DNA from: Bifidobacterium parmae
Lineage (GTDB): Bacteria; Actinomycetota; Actinomycetes; Actinomycetales; Bifidobacteriaceae
DNA length: 64,000 bases
Assembly: GCF_002860365.1 (NCBI RefSeq)
Contig: NZ_NMWT01000016.1
Span: 1-64,000, forward strand
Direction: 5' to 3'
The notes below the pieces were generated by a model that made no database searches, was not told the origin of the DNA, and was given only the letters and a program-made list of their open reading frames with translations. The position numbers and the translations under genes were made by a program. Shown here piece by piece: positions 46,222 through 54,662 of this stretch. Each line of letters begins with the position of its first letter. Within the stretch, counting starts at the first letter, position 1.

Positions 46222-49200
46222 ATGGCGTCATTTTTCGAATGGTCGCCATTCTGCACAGATGAAAGCAATTCGGTGCTTTCTGGAGCGTCGTCGAGGAGTG
46301 CATCCATGGTCAATAAGCGAATGCCCGCAATGATTGCCGCAACGAGCCAAGGGACTTCGACGTCATGCATTGCCAATTCCGCGGATTTGGATGCGGACAG
46401 AACAGTATCCGTGTTTGACGAGGCGGCATTTGAGCAAGCGGTTATCCAACATCTGCGGGCCATGGGTTATGAGTGGCTGTATGGACCAAACGTGACGCGC
46501 ATCGATGAGTCATATCGTGATGCCTTGCTACCTGGCGTACTGGAGGATTGCCTTCGTCGAATAAATCCCAAAGCCCATTCCGCTGCGCTCGCTGAAGCGA
46601 TGCGAAAGATTTCGGATATCGAAGGTGTGGATCTTCTGTCTCGGAATATCCAGTTCATGGATTATCTCCAGTCCGGTGTTGAAGTGTCTTTCTTTGATGG
46701 GGAAAAGATGGACACTGATCATGTGCGAATCTTGGATTTTGAGCATCCGGAAAGCAATGTATTCAACGTGGTCAACCAGTGGACGTATGTCGAGTACGAG
46801 GAGAAACGTCCCGATGTGATCGTGTTCGTGAACGGCATGCCGCTGGTGGTGTTCGAGTTGAAATCGCCGTCCCGCGAGAACGTGGACGCCTCGGATGCCT
46901 ACTTGCAGCTACGCAACTATATGAATGTCATACCCTCATTGTTCGCTTACAACGCGTTCTGCGTCATGACCGATATGAGCGATACACGCGTGGGCACCAT
47001 CACGGCCAATGAGGATCGCTTCATGCAATGGAAGACCGCTGATGGTGATTACGCCAAGATCGCCAATAAGATTACCGTCCGATGGACCACCCTTCTTGAT
47101 GGCATGTTCCCGAAAGAACGACTGCTTGACATCCTGCGCAACTTCATCTGCTTCTCCAAATCCGAGGACGGAACCGCAAAGATTCTTGCCGCATACCATC
47201 AGTATTTCGGTGTCCATAAGGCAGTCGAAAGTACCCTGCATGCCATGAGCGGTGATGGCAAGGCCGGCGTGTTCTGGCATACGCAGGGTTCTGGCAAATC
47301 ACTGTCGATGGTGTTCTACGCTCACCTGTTGGCCGAACAAGTGAATAGTCCGACGATTGTGGTGACCACCGATCGCACGGACTTGGACGGCCAGCTGTAT
47401 AGCCAATTCGCCAAATGTGCTGATTTCCTGCGTCAGCGGCCGCAGCAGGCGATGAGTCGTGACAACCTCATCGAGCTTCTGGACAATCGTCAAGCGAACG
47501 GCATCGTCTTCACGACGATGCAGAAGTTCAGTGAATCCGATGAACCGTTGTCCGAACGCCGCAACATCGTGGTCATGGCCGATGAAGCGCATCGCAGCCA
47601 GTATGGGCTGGAAGTGAAATTCCACGCGGATGGCACGCATTCAGTGGGCGATGCGCTGAAAGTGCGTCAGGCGCTTCCGAACGCATCATACATCGGCTTT
47701 ACCGGCACTCCGATCGAGACGCAGGACAAGTCCACGCGTGAGATATTCGGCGATTACGTGGATGTGTACGACATGACCCAATCAGTGGAGGATGGTGCCA
47801 CACGTCCTGTATTCTATGAGAGTCGTGTGGTCTCGCTCAAGCTGGATGAGAACGTGCTCCGTGAACTGGATGAGAAGTATGAGAATATCGCGGATGATGT
47901 CGATGAGCTGGCCATTGATCGCAGCAAACATGATCTGGCGACGATGGACAGTATCCTTGGGGCTCCGGAGACCATTGATTCCCTGTGTCGTGACATTGTG
48001 AAGCATTACGAGGGAAACCGCGCGGACGAACTTACCGGCAAGGCGCTGGTCGTTGCCTATTCACGAACCATCGCCATGCGCATGTACGAGAAGTTCCTTG
48101 AACTGCGCCCGCAGTGGGCAGACAAAGTGCATGTGGTCATGACCTCTTCCAATCAGGATCCGGAGGAATGGCACCGAGTTATCGGCAACAAGGCCCATAA
48201 GGTGGAGCTGGCCAAGGAGTTCAAGGACGATGACAGTCCGTTCAAGATCGCCATCGTGGTGGATATGTGGCTGACCGGATTTGATGTGCCGTCGTTGTCC
48301 ACGATGTACGTGTACAAGCCCATGAAGGGCCACAACCTCATGCAGGCCGTGGCCCGAGTGAACCGAGTGTACAAGGGCAAGGAAGGCGGCCTGATCGTCG
48401 ATTACATCGGCATCGCGGGTGCCCTGAAACGTGCGATGCGCGACTACACCAAGCGTGATCGTGAACGGTATGGCGACATGAACGTGGCCGACACCGCGTA
48501 CCCGCTGTTCCTCGACAAGCTGAGCGCGTGCCGGGACTTCCTGCACGGATTGTCGTATCAGGATCGAATCCATACCAGTTCCGCCGAGCAGATGGCCGAA
48601 GCCATCGCGGATGGGGCCGATTATCTGCTTGCCCCGGAACGGGAGAAGGACCGCAAGGACTTCATCAAATGCGCCAAGGAGATGGCCCAGGCATTCGGCT
48701 TGTGCCGCAGCATGGTTCCCGACGAGCTGAAAATTGAGGAAGCATATATCGACGTGCTGCGCACGCAGATGCTCAAAGTGTTGAACGTTAATCCCGGCAA
48801 CCCGCGGATGTCCCTCAAGGAAATCAACAAGCAGATCGCCGCAATCGTGGAACAGGGCGTGCACAATGAGGGCGTCATCAACCTGTTCGAGGATCGCACC
48901 GTGGAAGTCTCGTTGTTCGACGAGTCATTCCTTGCCGAAGTCGCGCAGATGAAGCAGAAGAATCTGGCGGTGGAGCTTCTTCGCAAGCTGATCGACGACC
49001 AGGTCAAGGCCTATCGGAAGAAGAGCGTAGTCCAGGCCGGCAAATTCTCGGAGATGCTGCAGAAATCGGTGAATGCCTATCTCAACGGCATGCTCACCAA
49101 CGCCGAGGTCATCCAACAACTGCTGGACATGGCCAAGGAGATCATGGCGGCGCGAGAGGAGGGCAGGAAGCTTGGTCTCGATGAGGAAGAACTCGCTTTC

Positions 49201-49464
49201 TACGATGCGCTTACCAAGCCACAGGCAATCAAGGATTTCTACGAGAACGACGAGCTGGTCGCCATCACGCGGGAGTTGACCGATACGTTGCGCAGGAACC
49301 GCACGATAGACTGGCAGAAGAAAGACGACGCCCGCGCGCGCATGCGTCGTGCGATCAAGCGATTGCTGAAGCGGCACAAGTACCCGCCGGATGAGGTGCC
49401 GGAAGCCATTGATACGGTGATGCAGCAATGCGAACTATGGGTTGATTATGGAGAGGGTAACTGA
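46222..49464 (+). CDS. hsdR: Type I restriction enzyme R subunit
   Basis: 1080-aa motor and nuclease subunit. The PD-(D/E)xK nuclease is 'RPDVIVFVNGMPLVVFELKSPSRE' at about residues 195-218, with the upstream 'FDEAAFEQAVIQHLRAMGYEWLYGP' typical of HsdR_N. The SF2 translocase follows: Walker A HTQGSGKSLS (about 353), DEAH in VVMADEAHRSQYG (about 454), 'YIGFTGTPIE' and 'AVARVNRVYKGKEGG'. The C-terminal helical domain binds HsdM. AAGGAAG supports the start at 46222, but the first 55 residues lie outside the family and 46306 is possible. The gene is intact. Confidence 0.95.
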   Translation: MASFFEWSPFCTDESNSVLSGASSRSASMVNKRMPAMIAATSQGTSTSCIANSADLDADRTVSVFDEAAFEQAVIQHLRAMGYEWLYGPNVTRIDESYRDALLPGVLEDCLRRINPKAHSAALAEAMRKISDIEGVDLLSRNIQFMDYLQSGVEVSFFDGEKMDTDHVRILDFEHPESNVFNVVNQWTYVEYEEKRPDVIVFVNGMPLVVFELKSPSRENVDASDAYLQLRNYMNVIPSLFAYNAFCVMTDMSDTRVGTITANEDRFMQWKTADGDYAKIANKITVRWTTLLDGMFPKERLLDILRNFICFSKSEDGTAKILAAYHQYFGVHKAVESTLHAMSGDGKAGVFWHTQGSGKSLSMVFYAHLLAEQVNSPTIVVTTDRTDLDGQLYSQFAKCADFLRQRPQQAMSRDNLIELLDNRQANGIVFTTMQKFSESDEPLSERRNIVVMADEAHRSQYGLEVKFHADGTHSVGDALKVRQALPNASYIGFTGTPIETQDKSTREIFGDYVDVYDMTQSVEDGATRPVFYESRVVSLKLDENVLRELDEKYENIADDVDELAIDRSKHDLATMDSILGAPETIDSLCRDIVKHYEGNRADELTGKALVVAYSRTIAMRMYEKFLELRPQWADKVHVVMTSSNQDPEEWHRVIGNKAHKVELAKEFKDDDSPFKIAIVVDMWLTGFDVPSLSTMYVYKPMKGHNLMQAVARVNRVYKGKEGGLIVDYIGIAGALKRAMRDYTKRDRERYGDMNVADTAYPLFLDKLSACRDFLHGLSYQDRIHTSSAEQMAEAIADGADYLLAPEREKDRKDFIKCAKEMAQAFGLCRSMVPDELKIEEAYIDVLRTQMLKVLNVNPGNPRMSLKEINKQIAAIVEQGVHNEGVINLFEDRTVEVSLFDESFLAEVAQMKQKNLAVELLRKLIDDQVKAYRKKSVVQAGKFSEMLQKSVNAYLNGMLTNAEVIQQLLDMAKEIMAAREEGRKLGLDEEELAFYDALTKPQAIKDFYENDELVAITRELTDTLRRNRTIDWQKKDDARARMRRAIKRLLKRHKYPPDEVPEAIDTVMQQCELWVDYGEGN

Positions 49465-49467
49465 TTC

Positions 49468-50973
49468 ATGGCAAAGAAAACAAGTACCAAGGCTCTTGGA
49501 TTCGAGGAACAGATCTGGGACGCGGCCTGCAAGCTGCGTGGCAACATTGACGCCTCCGAATACAAGAACGTCGTGCTGGGTCTGATCTTCCTCAAGTACA
49601 TTTCGGATAACTTCGAGGCCAAGCACGCCGAGCTTGTGGAAGAGGGAGAGGGCTTCGAGGAGGATCGCGACGAATACACTTCCGAGAACATCTTCTGGGT
49701 GCCCAAGGAGGCTCGCTGGGAGACCGTGGCTACCGCCGCCCATACGCCTGAAGTCGGTAAGGTCATCGATGAGTCGATGAGGCTCATCGAGCAGGAGAAC
49801 AAGAAGCTCAAGGGCATCCTGCCCAAGAACTTCGCCCGGCCGGAATTGGACAAGCGCCGGCTCGGGGAAGTGGTTGATCTGTTCACCAATGTGAAGATGG
49901 CCGAAAGCGGCGATACGCATGATCTACTCGGCCGCACCTACGAATACTGCCTGTCACAGTTCGCTGCACAGGAAGGTAAGAACGCCGGCGAATTCTATAC
50001 GCCGAAGTGCGTGGTGAAGACACTGGTCAATGTGATTGAGCCGTTCAAGGGTCGTGTCTATGACCCGGCGTGTGGTTCGGGCGGCATGTTCGTGCAGTCG
50101 GCAGAGTTCGTGCGCAACCATCAGGGCAATATCAACAACATCTCCGTCTACGGACAGGAGTCGAACCCGACAACGTGGAAGATGGCCATGATGAATCTCG
50201 CCATCCGTGGAATCGATGCTGACCTTGGCCCGAAGAACGACGACACATTCTTCAACGATTTGCATCGCACCGAACGATTCGACTATATTCTGGCCAACCC
50301 GCCATTCAACCTTTCCGATTGGGGCGGAGACAAGCTCAAGGACGATCCGCGCTGGGAGTATGGAGTACCGCCCGAGGGCAACGCGAACTTCGCGTGGATG
50401 CAGCATATGATTCATCATCTTTCCGTCTCCGGTCGTATCGGTCTGGTGCTCGCCAATGGCTCGCTGTCTTCGCAGACGAATAACGAGGGCGAAATCCGCA
50501 AGAACATCGTCAACGCCGGATTGGTGGAAGGCATCGTCGCCATGCCGACACAGCTGTTCTTCTCCACACAGATCCCGGTATGCCTGTGGTTCCTGCGTAA
50601 AGGACGCCCCACGGATGCCAAGACATTGTTTGTGGACGCCCGCAACATGGGCACGATGATCAGCCGCTCGCAGCGCACGCTTACCGATGAAGATATCCAA
50701 AAAATCGCGTCCATGTTCGACGCATTCCGTGACGGAGCATTGGAAGAGGAGAAAGGCTTCAGTGCGGCGGTCTCCATTGAAGATATTGCCAAGCAGGACT
50801 ATATCCTCACGCCCGGCCGCTATGTCGGCATCGCCGAACAGGAAGGGGACGACGAGCCGTTTGACGAGAAGATGAAGCGTCTGACCGGTGAACTTGCCAA
50901 ATGTTTCGAGGAGTCCAACCGACTGCAAGCCGAAATCAAAAAGAATCTGGGGGCGATTGGATATGAGCTGTAA
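49468..50973 (+). CDS. hsdM: Type I restriction-modification DNA methyltransferase (M subunit)
   Basis: 501-aa N6-adenine methyltransferase. The HsdM N-terminal helical domain ('LGFEEQIWDAACKLRGNIDASEYKNVVLGLIFLKYIS') is followed by the SAM loop 'YDPACGSGGMFVQS' (about residue 200) and motif IV 'ILANPPFNLSDWGG' (NPPF, about 278), with 'GEFYTPKCVVKTLV' between. It starts 3 nt after hsdR and overlaps hsdS by 11 nt, so R, M and S are one operon. It is the methylating core for whichever HsdS is currently assembled. Confidence 0.96.
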   Translation: MAKKTSTKALGFEEQIWDAACKLRGNIDASEYKNVVLGLIFLKYISDNFEAKHAELVEEGEGFEEDRDEYTSENIFWVPKEARWETVATAAHTPEVGKVIDESMRLIEQENKKLKGILPKNFARPELDKRRLGEVVDLFTNVKMAESGDTHDLLGRTYEYCLSQFAAQEGKNAGEFYTPKCVVKTLVNVIEPFKGRVYDPACGSGGMFVQSAEFVRNHQGNINNISVYGQESNPTTWKMAMMNLAIRGIDADLGPKNDDTFFNDLHRTERFDYILANPPFNLSDWGGDKLKDDPRWEYGVPPEGNANFAWMQHMIHHLSVSGRIGLVLANGSLSSQTNNEGEIRKNIVNAGLVEGIVAMPTQLFFSTQIPVCLWFLRKGRPTDAKTLFVDARNMGTMISRSQRTLTDEDIQKIASMFDAFRDGALEEEKGFSAAVSIEDIAKQDYILTPGRYVGIAEQEGDDEPFDEKMKRLTGELAKCFEESNRLQAEIKKNLGAIGYEL

Positions 50974-52144
50974 GAATTACAAACTTTCGGAAGTTGTCGT
51001 TCTTGAAGATGCGCTGCGGGAGCCGTTATCTGCAAAACAGAGATCAAAAAGAAAAGGTATTTACCCTTATTATGGTGCTCAAGGCATAGTCGATTACTTG
51101 GATGATTATACCTTCCAAGGTGACAGGTTGCTAGTTGCTGAGGACGGGGAAAATCTACGTTCTAATAAGCAGCCTATTGCAAACTGGGCAACAGGAAAGT
51201 TTCGTGTAAATAATCATGCGCACGTGCTTTGTGAATCTGCGTTATGTAATCTTAAATATCTCCACTACCTCTTAAACGAGTTAGATTTATCGGCGTATAT
51301 AACTGGTTCAACTCAGCCAAAATTAAGTCAAAAATCACTTTTGAGCATAGAAATTCACCTTCCTGATCGTGAACTGCAGGATAAAGTGGTTGCATTCATG
51401 AGACCGATTGAAAGTGAGATTACCTGCCTCACTCAGGCAAACGGCCATTTGTTGGAGATTGGGCAAAGCATATTTGACGAGAAACTTAAACTCTGTGATT
51501 TTACTGAGGGGACCCCAGGTTCACTTGGGGATATAGCGGAAGGTAATCCTCGACGGCAATTAAGTAAAGGAACAATAGCTAAATATATTGATATGAGCAG
51601 CCTATCCACTACAGGGCCATATCCCAATGGCTGGATTCAGAAAGCATATAATGGTGGTATGCGATTCACCAATGGTGACACGCTTCTCGCCCGAATTACC
51701 CCATGTTTGGAGAATAGTAAAGCATCCTATGTCAATTATCTCGATGAGAATGAAGTAGCCTTTGGTTCGACGGAGTACATCGTTTTAACTGGCAAAGATG
51801 AAATCCCGAACGAAATTTTCTATTTTTTGGTACGTAATAGCAACTTCATTGAATATATGGTTGGGCATATGAATGGAAGTAGTGGCAGGCAACGAGTTTC
51901 TGTGAAGGATGCATTGAGCTATCCAATTCATATTCCCGACGACAAAATCATAAAGACAATTGGGCATAGATTATCTATGCTACTGAATGCAGTAAATATG
52001 AATTCCAAGCAGATTAGGAAACTGTCACAATTACGCGACACATTGCTGCCCAAACTTATGTCCGGCGAGATTGACTTGTCGAAGGTTGAATTGCCTATGC
52101 CGTCAGCTCGAACTGCTCCAACAAATGGCCGTTTAGCTGATTAA
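50963..52144 (+). CDS. hsdS: Type I specificity subunit HsdS, expressed form
   Basis: 393-aa DNA-recognition subunit with two target-recognition domains. TRD1 is about residues 1-155 ('YKLSEVVVLEDALREPLSAKQ' to 'QPKLSQKSLLSIEIHLPD'). A central conserved helix ends 'LTQANGHLLEIGQ', encoded at the inversion core 51439-51457. TRD2 is about 180-350 ('LGDIAEGNPRRQLSKGTIAKYIDMSSL' to 'QRVSVKDALSYPIHIPD'). The C-terminal helix 'LRDTLLPKLMSGEIDLSKVELP' is encoded in the 91-bp repeat and ends GRLAD. GC is far lower than in core genes. The ATG lies within the end of hsdM. Confidence 0.92.
   Translation: MSCKNYKLSEVVVLEDALREPLSAKQRSKRKGIYPYYGAQGIVDYLDDYTFQGDRLLVAEDGENLRSNKQPIANWATGKFRVNNHAHVLCESALCNLKYLHYLLNELDLSAYITGSTQPKLSQKSLLSIEIHLPDRELQDKVVAFMRPIESEITCLTQANGHLLEIGQSIFDEKLKLCDFTEGTPGSLGDIAEGNPRRQLSKGTIAKYIDMSSLSTTGPYPNGWIQKAYNGGMRFTNGDTLLARITPCLENSKASYVNYLDENEVAFGSTEYIVLTGKDEIPNEIFYFLVRNSNFIEYMVGHMNGSSGRQRVSVKDALSYPIHIPDDKIIKTIGHRLSMLLNAVNMNSKQIRKLSQLRDTLLPKLMSGEIDLSKVELPMPSARTAPTNGRLAD
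51434..51457 (+). repeat. hsdS inversion site, copy 1
   Basis: CAGGC followed by the core AAACGGCCATTTGTTGGAG (51439-51457). It lies between TRD1 and TRD2 of the active hsdS. Copy 3 (53626-53649) repeats all 24 bases in the same orientation. Confidence 0.85.
52044..52134 (+). repeat. 91-bp inverted repeat, left arm (inversion core copy 2)
   Basis: Exact reverse complement of 53631-53721. It encodes the last conserved helix of HsdS (LPKLMSGEIDLSKVELP) and ends in the inverted 19-bp core at 52116-52134. The next bases supply the hsdS stop. Confidence 0.9.
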
Positions 52145-52583
52145 GCAATTGGATTTCACGATCAAAAGAAGCGAGGAACTGCGAAACCTGCTGCTGAACG
52201 GCAATCGAAGGTAACTCTACAATTTGCTTCGCAAGAGTTCTCACTGACAGGCCAGGTTGTGCGGACTGGGCGGATAGATTCCCAAGGTGCATCGTCGACA
52301 GCAGATACGCGAGGTATCGCGTATCTGCTTTGTCGTTTGTCTGAACGACAACCGCATGCTCTGTCATGAAGGCGCGTCCTTCAAAGAATCGAACGTTCCC
52401 GCAGTTCGCCCCTTGTCGGCCGATGACGGCGCACTGACCGTCGAAGTTATATGTTGTTGTACGGCCACGTTCTCCGTTGCCGCCGATTACAGGGTATGCA
52501 CCACTGTCGGAGAGCTCACTGGAACGGATCCCTTTGCCGCTGCTCAGACGAGAGCATATAGACGCGAGTTGGAATTCGGTCAT
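52095..52583 (-). CDS. Inverted HsdS 5' half (alternative TRD1)
   Basis: 162-aa N-terminal half of a second specificity subunit on the opposite strand: 'FQLASICSRLSSGKGIRSSELSDSGAYPVIGGNGERGRTTTYN' through the TRD to the conserved helix 'FLASFDREIQLLNQLNGHLLEQ', where it runs into core copy 2 and stops after FELTA. The TRD sequence is unrelated to that of the active hsdS. The ATG at 52583 overlaps the recombinase stop (ATGA), so both are co-transcribed. It lacks TRD2 and is probably inactive alone, but it can gain a TRD2 by inversion. Its 3' end overlaps active hsdS by 50 nt on the other strand. Confidence 0.85.
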   Translation of the reverse strand: MTEFQLASICSRLSSGKGIRSSELSDSGAYPVIGGNGERGRTTTYNFDGQCAVIGRQGANCGNVRFFEGRAFMTEHAVVVQTNDKADTRYLAYLLSTMHLGNLSAQSAQPGLSVRTLAKQIVELPSIAVQQQVSQFLASFDREIQLLNQLNGHLLEQFELTA

Positions 52584-53554
52584 CCCAAGTACCTCCTATG
52601 TGACGCCTTTACGTTGCTTTGACTGACCATTGCGTATTGCATGGTGGTATCTATCTTAACGTGGCCAAGCAGTTTCTGGACCTGTTCGACGGGCATACCC
52701 CGGTCGATGGCGTTGGTGGCCATAGTTCGACGGAACTTGTGCGGATGGATCCGGGGCAGTCTCAGCTTTCTGCCTAAAGAACGAAGCCGGCTTTCCACTG
52801 TTGAGATGGTGATGCGCTGGTGCTTTCCGCTCAATCCGACGAACAGAGCGGAATCGTCGTCGATGCGGGTACGTAGATATTCTTCAAGGTGAAGTTTCGT
52901 TCGTGCATCGAAGTAGGCTTTTCGTTCCTTGTTGCCTTTACCTTGGACGATGCACTCACGTTCGCCGAGGTCGATGTTTTCCCGGTTTAGTTTGACCAGT
53001 TCTCCGACACGCATGCCGGTAGAAGACAACAGGTCGATTATCGCGAGATCGCGTAGGGTCTCGCACCCATCGCGCAAACGTTCCATATCCTCATCGGAGA
53101 TAGTCTCCTTCACGCGGACCGGCGTCTTGACTCGACGTATCTTGCGAGCTGGGCTTTTGACGATATAGTCCTCATCCTCCAACCATGAGAAGAACGTAGC
53201 CAGAATGCGTCTGATGTTGTCTATCGTAACCTTCCCTACGGTATGTGTTGCTTGATAATTGGTAAGGTATGAACGAAGCTGTTCGGTATCCACTTTGGTT
53301 AGGGGCATGTCGGTTTTGCTGATGTAGTATGCGAGTGTTGATTCATAGTACTGCAACGTGCGCTCGCTGCACCCTTCTAGCTCCTTTGCTGCCAGAAAGG
53401 AATCGAGGAGTTCTTTGGCTTCGCCTGCATCGTCAGGAAGTGCTTCCATCGCTAGTTGGCTCGAGAGAACGCTTTTGAGCTGCTTCAGCTGCCGCGCATC
53501 CAACACACTTTGCATAGCCTGTAAAATCGATTCGATGGTACTGCTTTCTACCAT
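52580..53554 (-). CDS. Tyrosine recombinase of the hsdS inversion locus
   Basis: 324-aa site-specific recombinase expected to invert hsdS segments. The N-terminal core-binding domain ('FLAAKELEGCSERTLQYYESTLAYYI') precedes the catalytic domain: Arg in STGMRVGELVKL, Lys in QGKGNKERKAYF, HxxR in HPHKFRRTMATN and His/Tyr in LLGHVKIDTTMQYAMV. The ATG at 53554 is chosen because AAAGG lies 7 nt upstream. However the frame is open further upstream, through the 91-bp repeat into the silent HsdS 3' half, with no stop. Its position between specificity cassettes matches known hsdS-shuffling recombinases. Confidence 0.92.
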   Translation of the reverse strand: MVESSTIESILQAMQSVLDARQLKQLKSVLSSQLAMEALPDDAGEAKELLDSFLAAKELEGCSERTLQYYESTLAYYISKTDMPLTKVDTEQLRSYLTNYQATHTVGKVTIDNIRRILATFFSWLEDEDYIVKSPARKIRRVKTPVRVKETISDEDMERLRDGCETLRDLAIIDLLSSTGMRVGELVKLNRENIDLGERECIVQGKGNKERKAYFDARTKLHLEEYLRTRIDDDSALFVGLSGKHQRITISTVESRLRSLGRKLRLPRIHPHKFRRTMATNAIDRGMPVEQVQKLLGHVKIDTTMQYAMVSQSNVKASHRRYLG

Positions 53555-53625
53555 GTGGAGCCTTTCGCTTAATTCATGTATGCCTGTATACGTGTAGTGC
53601 AAACCGCAGAAAAGAAAGTTGTTGA

Positions 53626-53649
53626 CAGGCAAACGGCCATTTGTTGGAG
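53626..53649 (+). repeat. hsdS inversion site, copy 3
   Basis: Identical to copy 1 over 24 bases (CAGGC plus core 53631-53649) and part of the right 91-bp arm. Same orientation as copy 1, opposite to copies 2 and 4. Confidence 0.85.
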
Positions 53650-53721
53650 CAGTTCGAGCTGACGGCATAGGCAATTCAACCTTCGACAAGTCAATCTCGC
53701 CGGACATAAGTTTGGGCAGCA
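53631..53721 (-). repeat. 91-bp inverted repeat, right arm
   Basis: Exact reverse complement of 52044-52134. On the minus strand it encodes the same C-terminal HsdS helix for the silent cassette, but here the frame continues into the recombinase instead of meeting a stop. Confidence 0.9.
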
Positions 53722-54304
53722 GCGCGTCACGCAGTTGCACCAAAGCAGCGATTTCATTTTCGTTGTTCTTAATCGCATTCAGTAGAGGTTCAGCGTATGA
53801 ACTGAATGATTGTGCGCATTCGACTGAAGGAATCGGAGCAACAAAATGACGCATGGTCCTGCTGGACACCTCAATAAAAGTAGTACCCGAGCCTGCCTTT
53901 TCAATCTCCTTTGCATTGTCCTTCAAGAAGCAGAAAACAAATGATGTACCAATATTATTGAATGGCACAACTGATTTAAAGCCCTGGTTAGTGCATACCT
54001 CTTTCGCTGCGATTGCAACATATCCAACTGGAGCGCGCGAGCTAAATAAGACCGAACCAGCAGGCATCAATTTTGTACTACAGGATTGATAGCCAGCGTC
54101 GGTAATATCCGTTGCGCCATGCCCAATGAATAAATTTGTTGCATTAGAAAGATCTTTAGGCGTTATCCAGCTAATGCCGGAGTCCGCAAAATACTCTTTT
54201 CGCTTTTTTGATGGAGTTGCACCACCAACTACTGTGCCCAAGTCTTCGATGCAACCATATGTGTCAATGGAATCAACAACGTCACAATATTTCGCCATCA
54301 GCAA

Positions 54305-54323
54305 CTCCAACAAATGGCCGTTT
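54305..54323 (-). repeat. hsdS inversion site, copy 4
   Basis: The 19-bp core in inverted orientation at the outer edge of the silent cassette. It pairs with copy 1 for the cassette-swapping inversion (about 2.9 kb). Confidence 0.85.
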
Positions 54324-54331
54324 GTGCGCAA

Positions 54332-54662
54332 TAATGGCTACTCGCTCATCTTGCTGTTCAAAGCCGTTTCAGTGGTTCGTTATGGTATTTGTGGATCGGA
54401 TGCGATTCGGGCATGATAGCCCCTGAGAATAGCGAAACCGTCGGTAATCAACGAATCCTGAGAAAATAATGAACCGGCATCATTGCAATGAAAACATAAT
54501 TAATGAAGCTCACTGAAAACCGGCGGGGCAGTCTTTCAGGTCAGCAAAGGGGTTAACCAGTCATTCTGGGGAATCGATGGTGTGGGGCCGACTCCTCGAC
54601 AAGTCGGCCCCACACCACCAAATTGATGCGATTAAAGCCGTACCACCATGGCGCTCACATCA
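54332..54662. other. AT-richer gene-free flank of the island
   Basis: No gene seen. It contains AT-rich stretches (54466-54510), unlike the surrounding core, and the terminator at 54578-54617. It is probably the right boundary of the acquired region. Confidence 0.5.
54578..54617. terminator. Hairpin between island and aldo/keto reductase gene
   Basis: TGGTGTGGGGCCGACT (54578-54593) pairs perfectly over 16 bp with 54602-54617 across an 8-nt loop, 46 nt past the stop of the minus-strand reductase gene. Confidence 0.75.

Larger units (their letters stand above)
53631..54331 (-). pseudogene. Silent HsdS 3' half (alternative TRD2 cassette)
   Basis: Minus-strand cassette encoding, after core copy 4, a TRD2 different from the active one: 'IEDLGTVVGGATPSKKRKEYF', 'SGISWITPKDLSNATNLFIGHG', 'SSRAPVGYVAIAAKEVCTNQGF' and 'TFIEVSSRTMRHFVAPIPS'. 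It ends with the conserved C-terminal helix in the 91-bp repeat. It has no start codon or ribosome-binding site of its own; a stop lies 6 nt upstream of its TTG. Inversion between cores 1 and 4 would join it to the TRD1 of the active gene. It remains in frame with the recombinase downstream. Confidence 0.85.

Noticed and set aside
45681-46463. A 260-residue minus-strand frame across the antitoxin and the start of hsdR.
   Set aside because: It overlaps the antitoxin-like gene, which has a Shine-Dalgarno and a recognisable fold; the antisense frame has no motif.
52095-54331. Prophage or integrative element, suggested by the integrase.
   Set aside because: No phage structural, excision or replication genes and no tRNA attachment site; the recombinase lies between hsdS cassettes with matching inversion cores.
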